A stretch of 58,038 bases of DNA from Comamonadaceae bacterium (GTDB lineage: Bacteria; Pseudomonadota; Gammaproteobacteria; Burkholderiales; Burkholderiaceae_C), in NCBI GenBank assembly GCA_947447355.1, contig CANFJF010000015.1, positions 1 through 58,038 of the forward strand, written 5' to 3'. Position 1 is the first letter of the stretch, and each line of letters begins with the position of its first letter. The notes below the pieces were generated by a model, which saw nothing but the letters and a program-made list of their open reading frames with translations, was not told the DNA's origin and did not search any database. Positions 52,837-58,038 of the stretch are shown here, piece by piece. The translations under genes and the position numbers were made by a program.

Positions 52837-53817
52837 ATGAGTTTCACAGTACTGGTCACTGCCGCCACACTCGCCCAATCAGGTGTGGATCTTTTGGCAC
52901 AAGTTGGCGCGCGGGTGCTTTACCTGTCTGACCCCAATAGTGTTGAAGAGGTCGAGCGCCTGATGGCCACTGAGCCTGTCGATGCCGTCATCTCGCGCAC
53001 CGTCCAGTTGTCGGCCAAAGCCATAGCGTCATGCCCCACGTTGAAGGTGATTTCCAAGCATGGTGTTGGTGTCAGCAATATCGATGTGGAGGCCGCTACA
53101 CGGCGCGGCATCCCGGTCTACATGACGCCCGGCACCAACGCGCAATCGGTTGCGGAGTTGACGCTGGGACTGATGTTCGCGGCTGCCCGTCGCATCGGCT
53201 GGATGGATAAAGAGTTGCACGAGGGCCGCTGGTCGCGCGCGCAGGATGGCGTCGAGCTACAGGGCAAAACGTTGGGCCTGATCGGTTTTGGTCAAGTTGG
53301 CCGGCGCGTTGCCGCAGTCTGCCAAGCGTTGGGCATGGAGGTGGTCGCCTACGACCCTGCACTGACCGATGGTGTGAGTCCCCTGCTCGGGGTTCGCATC
53401 GTGCCATCGCTCAACGAATTATTGCGTTCGAGTCAGGTCGTCAGCCTGCATGTGCCCTTGAACAAACACACGCGCAACATGCTGGGTGAAGCGCAGTTCG
53501 CCGCCATGCCGCACGGTGCCATCCTTGTCAACACTGCGCGGGGTGAGGTGGTGGACGAGTTGGCCTTGATCGCCGCGCTAAAAAGCGGTCAGTTGCATGC
53601 GGCGGGGTTGGACACGATGGCCGTCGAGCCTTTGCCTTTGGGGAGCGAGCTTGCCACTTTGCCCAATGTGGTGCTCACGCCGCATGTCGGGGGCTCTACC
53701 CCGGCGGCACTGGCGGGCATGGCCAGTGGCGCAGCACGCAACGTGCTGAGTTTTTTGCAGGGCACGCCGGTTGAAATTTCTGCCTGCGTGAATCCGCAGG
53801 TTTTATCGACCCCATAA
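52837..53817 (+). CDS. D-2-hydroxyacid dehydrogenase (phosphoglycerate dehydrogenase-like)
   Basis: A 326-residue NAD-dependent dehydrogenase. It shows KHGVGVSNIDVEAATRRGIP, the nucleotide fold GLIGFGQVGRRVAAV, catalytic Arg in NTARGEVVDE, Glu in DTMAVEPLP and His in TPHVGGSTP. It lacks the ACT domain of SerA, so it is catabolic or belongs to another hydroxyacid. First gene of a five-gene operon (dehydrogenase, RraA-like, Bug protein, second dehydrogenase, lactonase-like). AAAGGGA lies before the ATG. Confidence 0.9.
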   Translation: MSFTVLVTAATLAQSGVDLLAQVGARVLYLSDPNSVEEVERLMATEPVDAVISRTVQLSAKAIASCPTLKVISKHGVGVSNIDVEAATRRGIPVYMTPGTNAQSVAELTLGLMFAAARRIGWMDKELHEGRWSRAQDGVELQGKTLGLIGFGQVGRRVAAVCQALGMEVVAYDPALTDGVSPLLGVRIVPSLNELLRSSQVVSLHVPLNKHTRNMLGEAQFAAMPHGAILVNTARGEVVDELALIAALKSGQLHAAGLDTMAVEPLPLGSELATLPNVVLTPHVGGSTPAALAGMASGAARNVLSFLQGTPVEISACVNPQVLSTP

Positions 53818-53842
53818 TCCATCCACTTTTCTGGAGTTTCCT

Positions 53843-54550
53843 GTGACAAGTACTGCCTCTAAGCCCGCACTTCAATGGCCTGCCGGCTACCGCATCAATC
53901 CCCGTGTCGAAGGGCCATCTGCTGACATCGTTGAGGCGTTTCGCAGCATTCCCGTCGCCGCCATTGGCGACTCGATGAGTCGCAACATTGGCACTGTTGG
54001 CTTGCGCCAGTACCACGGTAGGCTCGACACGGTGATGTGCGGTCCCGCCCTGACAGTGCGCGTACGCCCCGGCGACAACCTGATGATCCACAAGGCGCTG
54101 ATGATGGTGCGACCAGGTGATGTGCTGGTGATTGACGGTGGTGGTGATGTGTCTCAAGCGTTGGTGGGAGGATTGATTCGCACGACATGTGTGGCTAAAA
54201 AACTCGGTGGCTTGGTGGTCGATGGTGCCGTGCGTGACTTGTGCGAATGGGCCGAAGAGGGGATGCCGATCTTCGCGCGCGGCCACACCCATCGCGGCCC
54301 TAGCAAAGATGGCCCGGGAGAGATCAACATTCCCGTCGCCTGCGCTGGCTTGGTCGTTCTGCCGGGTGACTTGATCGTCGGTGACGCAGATGGTGTGATC
54401 GCCATTCCATCCGTCGAGGCCGCTGACATACTCAAGCGCTGCAAGGCGCATTTGGAGAAGGAGGCCAAAATCCGCGCAGACAATGCCACCGGAATCTCTG
54501 ACCCCGAACGCTTCGACGCTGTGCTGCGCGCCAAGGGCCTGCCGGTCTGA
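53843..54550 (+). CDS. RraA-like aldolase / decarboxylase
   Basis: A 235-residue RraA-fold protein, with AAIGDSMSRNIGT, PGDNLMIHKAL and the substrate motif LGGLVVDGAVRDL, where the Arg and Asp bind pyruvate-type substrate and metal in relatives. The family includes 4-hydroxy-4-methyl-2-oxoglutarate / 4-carboxy-4-hydroxy-2-oxoadipate aldolases and oxaloacetate decarboxylases, as well as RNase E inhibitor RraA. The operon setting favours the aldolase role. Start is GTG at 53843 with TGGAG upstream. Confidence 0.85.
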   Translation: MTSTASKPALQWPAGYRINPRVEGPSADIVEAFRSIPVAAIGDSMSRNIGTVGLRQYHGRLDTVMCGPALTVRVRPGDNLMIHKALMMVRPGDVLVIDGGGDVSQALVGGLIRTTCVAKKLGGLVVDGAVRDLCEWAEEGMPIFARGHTHRGPSKDGPGEINIPVACAGLVVLPGDLIVGDADGVIAIPSVEAADILKRCKAHLEKEAKIRADNATGISDPERFDAVLRAKGLPV

Positions 54551-54581
54551 TTAAGATTAAAAAATAACAAGGAGACCTTCC

Positions 54582-55574
54582 ATGTCCATCACACGCCGAT
54601 CCCTGATCCAGTGGTCTGCTGTTGCCCCATTGGCAGCAGTCAATCCATCCCTCCTTTTTGCTGCCGATGAGCCATGGCCGACCAAACCCATCAAACTCAT
54701 CGTGGCCTTTGCCCCGGGTGGCTTCACAGACATCGCGGCGCGCCTGTTGGCGAACGCGTTGTCCGTGAAGTTGGGGCAGACCATCATTGTTGACAATCGT
54801 GCTGGTGCTGCCGGCTTGATTGGTACCCAGGCCGCTGCCCAGGCACCCGCCGATGGCTATACCTTACTGCTCGGGACCATCAGCACGCACGCTATCAACG
54901 TCGGTCTTTACAAGCGGCTGCCGTACGACCCTGTCAAAGATTTTGTTCCCGTTTCTGGGGTCGCTAGTGGTGTATTAGTCCTCGTCGCTCATCCCTCGAC
55001 CGGCGTGAAGGATGTGGGCGAATTCATCGCCAAAGCAAAGGCAAATCCAGGCAAGCTCACCTACAGTTCAGGCGGCAATGGCACGACCAGTCACCTCGCT
55101 GCTGAGCTCTTCAAAGCAACGACGGGCACTGATCTGCTGCACGTGCCTTACCGGAGCCCGGCACTCGCCACCACCGGCCTGCTCGGTGGTCAAGTTGACA
55201 TGATGTTTGACACGGTGCCGACTTCGCTGCCGCATGTGCGTAGCGGCAGGCTGCTGGCCTTAGGCGTGACCGGAACCAAGCGCGCCGAACAAATGCCTAG
55301 CGTGCCCGCTCTGGGCCTCACGCTGCGCGGCTTCGACCCGAATACTTGGGCCGGCCTGTTTGCACCGGCGGGTACACCGTCAGCTGTCGTGACCAAGCTG
55401 AGCAATAGCGTCAGAGAGGTTTTGAACAGCGCAGAACTGAGTAGCCGGTTGGCCGAAATAGGCATGATGCCAATGGCAACCGGCCCGGAAGAGTTCGCCG
55501 CATATGTCCGCACAGACACGCAGCGCTGGGTCGACCTGATCCGCAAAAATGGCATCACGATGGTTGACCTTTGA
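54582..55574 (+). CDS. Tripartite tricarboxylate transporter-type binding protein (Bug/TctC family)
   Basis: A 330-residue Bug protein. The signal contains a twin arginine (ITRRSLIQWSAVAPLAAV) and the mature part starts WPTKPIKLIVAFAPGGFTDI, with VDNRAGAAGLIGTQAAA. AAGGAGA lies before the ATG. No permease partner is in the operon. It would bind the carboxylate handled by the two dehydrogenases and the lactonase-like enzyme. Confidence 0.92.
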   Translation: MSITRRSLIQWSAVAPLAAVNPSLLFAADEPWPTKPIKLIVAFAPGGFTDIAARLLANALSVKLGQTIIVDNRAGAAGLIGTQAAAQAPADGYTLLLGTISTHAINVGLYKRLPYDPVKDFVPVSGVASGVLVLVAHPSTGVKDVGEFIAKAKANPGKLTYSSGGNGTTSHLAAELFKATTGTDLLHVPYRSPALATTGLLGGQVDMMFDTVPTSLPHVRSGRLLALGVTGTKRAEQMPSVPALGLTLRGFDPNTWAGLFAPAGTPSAVVTKLSNSVREVLNSAELSSRLAEIGMMPMATGPEEFAAYVRTDTQRWVDLIRKNGITMVDL

Positions 55575-56593
55575 TGCATCACCAATCCCTCAAGGTCTTC
55601 CTGACCTATACCGACGACGAGTTTGCCAATTTTTACAGCGAAGCTGGCTTGGTCGAACTGCAGCGCCATGCCCAGGTGGTCCGCAACTTGACCGGCCGTG
55701 TCCTTGAAGGTCGTGAACTTGCAGAGGCCGCGGCCGGTTGTCAGGTGATCCTGGCGCACCGCTCTGCTGCGGGGCTGGCCTCGACCTTCGAGCATGCGCC
55801 GGAGCTCGTGGCTTTTTTGCGCGGTGCGGTGGACATCAGCACCATCGACGTGAGTGCCGCTTCATTGCATGGCGTTCTGGTGACGCAAGCCTCGGCAGGT
55901 TTCGGGCGCGCTGTGGCGGAAATGGGCTTGGGCATGATGATTGATTTGGCCCGTGGGATTTCGCGTGTCCGCACTGCTTACGCTAGACAAGAGGAACCTG
56001 TGCTTGCCAAGGGTTTGCAGCTCAACGCCTGTACCGTGGGCATTGTGGGCTATGGTCGCATCGGGCAGCACCTGGCCGACATTGCTGGTGCAATCGGTAT
56101 GCAAGTACGGGTATTCGACCCCTATTTCCCACAAGATCAGCTCGGCGCTATGGCCGTGTCTTTTGACGAACTTCTGCGCGTTTCGGACTTCGTTGTTTGT
56201 CTTGCCGTTGCCTCGCCTGAGACAGCTAATTTAATGAATGCGAGCGCCTTCAGCTGCATGCGCAAGGGTGCTTCTTTCATCAACCTGTCCCGAGGTGAAT
56301 TGGTAGATGAAGATGCCTTGGAAGCCGCCCTTGATGCCGGTCATCTGCGTGGTGCTGGTTTGGATGTGGGCCGAGCGCAAGATCAGAAACCCTCTGTTCG
56401 CTTCGTTGGTAGACCAGACGTTGTGCTGATGCCGCACGTTGGTGGCATGACCGTCCAAGCCCGAGAACATCAAACCATGGATACGGTTCGACAGGTCGCA
56501 GCCTTGGCCGCCGGAAGAATGCCAGAGGGTGCGGTGAACGCGGCCGCCGCGTACCGGCTGAATCAGTTCTTGAAACAAGTGTCCACGCAATGA
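55574..56593 (+). CDS. D-2-hydroxyacid dehydrogenase family protein
   Basis: A 339-residue protein, distinct from the first dehydrogenase. It has CTVGIVGYGRIGQHLADIAG as cofactor fold (first part CTVGIVGYGRIGQHL), catalytic Arg in NLSRGELVDE and His in LMPHVGGMT; the usual Glu region reads GLDVGRAQDQKPS, so the acid residue is less clear. Start ATG 55574 overlaps the previous stop (TGATG), so translation is coupled. The presence of two such enzymes suggests interconversion of a hydroxy- and an oxo-acid. Confidence 0.86.
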   Translation: MHHQSLKVFLTYTDDEFANFYSEAGLVELQRHAQVVRNLTGRVLEGRELAEAAAGCQVILAHRSAAGLASTFEHAPELVAFLRGAVDISTIDVSAASLHGVLVTQASAGFGRAVAEMGLGMMIDLARGISRVRTAYARQEEPVLAKGLQLNACTVGIVGYGRIGQHLADIAGAIGMQVRVFDPYFPQDQLGAMAVSFDELLRVSDFVVCLAVASPETANLMNASAFSCMRKGASFINLSRGELVDEDALEAALDAGHLRGAGLDVGRAQDQKPSVRFVGRPDVVLMPHVGGMTVQAREHQTMDTVRQVAALAAGRMPEGAVNAAAAYRLNQFLKQVSTQ

Positions 56594-57456
56594 TTCCCGT
56601 TCCTTGGTCTGCAGGCACGGCGCCAGCACGCTTAGCCATGCCGACTGGCGCAGTGGACAGCCACCACCACATCTACGATGCCCGTTTCCCGGCTGATCCC
56701 CGAGCCGACCTAAAACCTGCAGACGCGACAGTGGCGCAGTACCGTCTGCTACAGACTCGCCTAGGCACCACGCGCAGTGTCGTCGTGCAGCCGTCCACCT
56801 ACGGCACGGACAACAGCTGCCTCCTTGCAGCGCTCAAGACAATGGGCAGCGCAGCGCGCGGTATTGCGGTGGTCGATCAAAATGTGGACGACGCTGAACT
56901 GCAGTCACTTCATGCCGCTGGTGTGCGTGGCATTCGATTCAATTTCGCGCGGCCGGCCGGCCCTTCGGCGCAGAGTATGGAAGCGCTGGCCCATCGCATC
57001 GCCCCACTTGGCTGGCATGTGCAGGTGCATGCGCTCGCCGACAGCTACTTGTCGCTGGACGATGTGTTGCAACGCCTGCCCACGCCGCTGGTCATCGACC
57101 ACCTGGGCCGCTTTCCGCAGCCGCAGGGCCTGTCGCACCCGGCTTGGCCAATCTTGCGCAAGCTGGTGGAGCGGGGCAATACGTGGGTCAAGCTGTCCGG
57201 CGCTTACCACGACAGCAAGAGCGGTCCAGCTGGCTATGAAGACGCAGGTGTCATCACCCGTGCCTGGCTGAGCTTGGCGCCTGAACGCATGCTATGGGGA
57301 ACTGATTGGCCACACACCTCCGCCATGGCCGGTGAGAAGCCCATGCCTGACGATGCCTTGATGTTGGATCTATTTGGGGAGTGGGCTGGCACTCAGCTAC
57401 TCCAGCGCCAAGTGCTGGTGGACAACCCCGTTCGACTTTATGGTTTCGCACCTTAG
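56590..57456 (+). CDS. Amidohydrolase-family lactonase (2-pyrone-4,6-dicarboxylate lactonase-like)
   Basis: A 288-residue TIM-barrel hydrolase. It has the metal motif VDSHHHIYDARFP, YGTDNSCLLAAL, GVRGIRFNFARP, WHVQVHAL, VIDHLGRFPQP and LWGTDWPHTS near the end, as in LigI-type 2-pyrone-4,6-dicarboxylate lactonases. It overlaps the previous gene by ATGA and ends the operon. With the RraA-like aldolase it resembles the late steps of protocatechuate 4,5-cleavage (lactone opening, then aldol cleavage to pyruvate and oxaloacetate), but the hydratase of that route is absent. Confidence 0.86.
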   Translation: MIPVPWSAGTAPARLAMPTGAVDSHHHIYDARFPADPRADLKPADATVAQYRLLQTRLGTTRSVVVQPSTYGTDNSCLLAALKTMGSAARGIAVVDQNVDDAELQSLHAAGVRGIRFNFARPAGPSAQSMEALAHRIAPLGWHVQVHALADSYLSLDDVLQRLPTPLVIDHLGRFPQPQGLSHPAWPILRKLVERGNTWVKLSGAYHDSKSGPAGYEDAGVITRAWLSLAPERMLWGTDWPHTSAMAGEKPMPDDALMLDLFGEWAGTQLLQRQVLVDNPVRLYGFAP

Positions 57457-57490
57457 CGTCTCGATTTCTTACAATGGCCACCTGAAATCC

Positions 57491-58038
57491 ATGACAAATC
57501 TTGACCTCACCCTAGGTGAATTGCAAAAAGACGCTGCCTTTGAACTGTCGTTTCGAATCCGGCAGCCTCAACCCCGCGCACCTCAGTCCTTGTTGGTTTT
57601 GTTGCATGGCGTGGGCTGCTCAGAAATGGACATGGCTGATGTCGCCACTGGCATGGGTCCGGATACTTTGGTGGTGTTGGCGCGCGGCCCTTTGACGTTG
57701 GGGCTGGGCAAATTTGCCTGGTTCAGGGTTGCCTTCACGCCGAGCGGCCCCCAAATCGAGGAAGCAGAAGCTGAGAGCAGCCGCTTGACCTTGCTTCGCT
57801 TCATCCAGCAAATTCAAGCGGCTTATCAAATTCAACCGGATAGAACGGTGGTTGCCGGCTTTAGCCAAGGCGGCATCATGAGCGCCAGCGTGGCCCTCAG
57901 CGAACCCGAAGTTGTCGCTGGTTTTGGGTTGTTGTGCGGTCGAATCTTGCCAGAGTTGCAATCTCATTTGGCTCAAAAATCGCGCTTAAAAAGTCTCCAC
58001 GCTTTTGTGGCGCATGGTGATTTTGACAACACGCTACC
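57491..58038 (+). CDS. Alpha/beta hydrolase / carboxylesterase (partial, cut by window end)
   Basis: About 182 residues before the window ends. LLVLLHGVGCSEMDM (oxyanion segment), VVAGFSQGGIMSAS (nucleophile Ser) and HAFVAHGDFDNTL (Asp region) identify a phospholipase/carboxylesterase-type hydrolase of the YpfH class, which cleaves carboxylic esters in the cytoplasm. The start is ATG 57491, 34 bases after the lactonase gene. The C-terminal His is outside the window. Confidence 0.82.
   Translation, partial: MTNLDLTLGELQKDAAFELSFRIRQPQPRAPQSLLVLLHGVGCSEMDMADVATGMGPDTLVVLARGPLTLGLGKFAWFRVAFTPSGPQIEEAEAESSRLTLLRFIQQIQAAYQIQPDRTVVAGFSQGGIMSASVALSEPEVVAGFGLLCGRILPELQSHLAQKSRLKSLHAFVAHGDFDNTL

Noticed and set aside
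1-58038. CRISPR arrays, tRNA/rRNA genes, transposases or integrases
   Set aside because: No regularly spaced repeats, no cloverleaf-like or rRNA sequence and no DDE or integrase motifs were recognised on either strand by reading; a tool-based scan was not possible.

Overview
The window looks like chromosome of a metabolically versatile betaproteobacterium, most likely a Burkholderiales / Comamonadaceae-type organism. The reasons are the style of the gene set: two Bug/TctC periplasmic binding proteins beside LysR regulators, a TRAP system, Liv-type ABC systems, many CoA ligases, transferases and acyl-CoA dehydrogenases, and a moderately high GC content. This is inference from gene content; there is no rRNA or other taxonomic marker in the window.

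Left flank (1-18 kb). The end of an alpha-E protein and a transglutaminase are followed by a papain-like protease fused to an alpha/beta hydrolase, a small hydrolase, a Liv-type binding protein, a membrane spermidine-synthase-like protein and a Tat-exported flavocytochrome c sulfide dehydrogenase-type flavoprotein. Next come a DUF35 + thiolase-fold pair, a DUF6671 protein, an SbtA-type bicarbonate transporter divergent from a LysR regulator, and an IclR-controlled TRAP operon that contains a type II dehydroquinase-like enzyme. SbtA and the sulfide dehydrogenase hint at a facultatively lithotrophic or autotrophic relative.

Central catabolic island (about 18.2-49.6 kb). Here nearly every gene handles acyl-CoA compounds: Liv ABC importer, two CoA ligases, alpha-methylacyl-CoA racemase, IVD-type and fused acyl-CoA dehydrogenases, four unusual crotonases, a biotin-dependent acyl-CoA carboxylase (beta and alpha), an HMG-CoA lyase homologue, an SDR, an OYE, a tandem EthD protein, a DUF35/thiolase-fold pair and a CoA transferase. 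In its 21-41 kb part, each major promoter carries a copy of the 14-bp palindrome ACCGACGCGTCGGT (six sites). A TetR-family gene sits inside, so this is probably one TetR regulon. The enzyme set fits import, activation, racemisation, beta-oxidation, carboxylation and lyase cleavage of a methyl-branched or isoprenoid/alicyclic carboxylic acid. The right third (42.7-49.3 kb: Bug protein, fused dehydrogenase, LysR, CoA transferase, crotonase) lacks the TetR site and has its own LysR box. A related stem-loop repeat lies at each edge of the island (18.14 and 49.73 kb), and the right edge holds a decayed class II aldolase gene.

Right flank (49.8-58 kb). A two-helix membrane protein is followed by an MgtC/DUF4010 gene split by an in-frame amber codon. 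Then comes a LysR-controlled operon (two D-2-hydroxyacid dehydrogenases, an RraA-like aldolase/decarboxylase, a Bug protein, a 2-pyrone-4,6-dicarboxylate lactonase-like hydrolase) that looks like a small hydroxy-polycarboxylate pathway. The window ends inside an esterase gene. No tRNA, rRNA, CRISPR array, transposase or integrase was seen.
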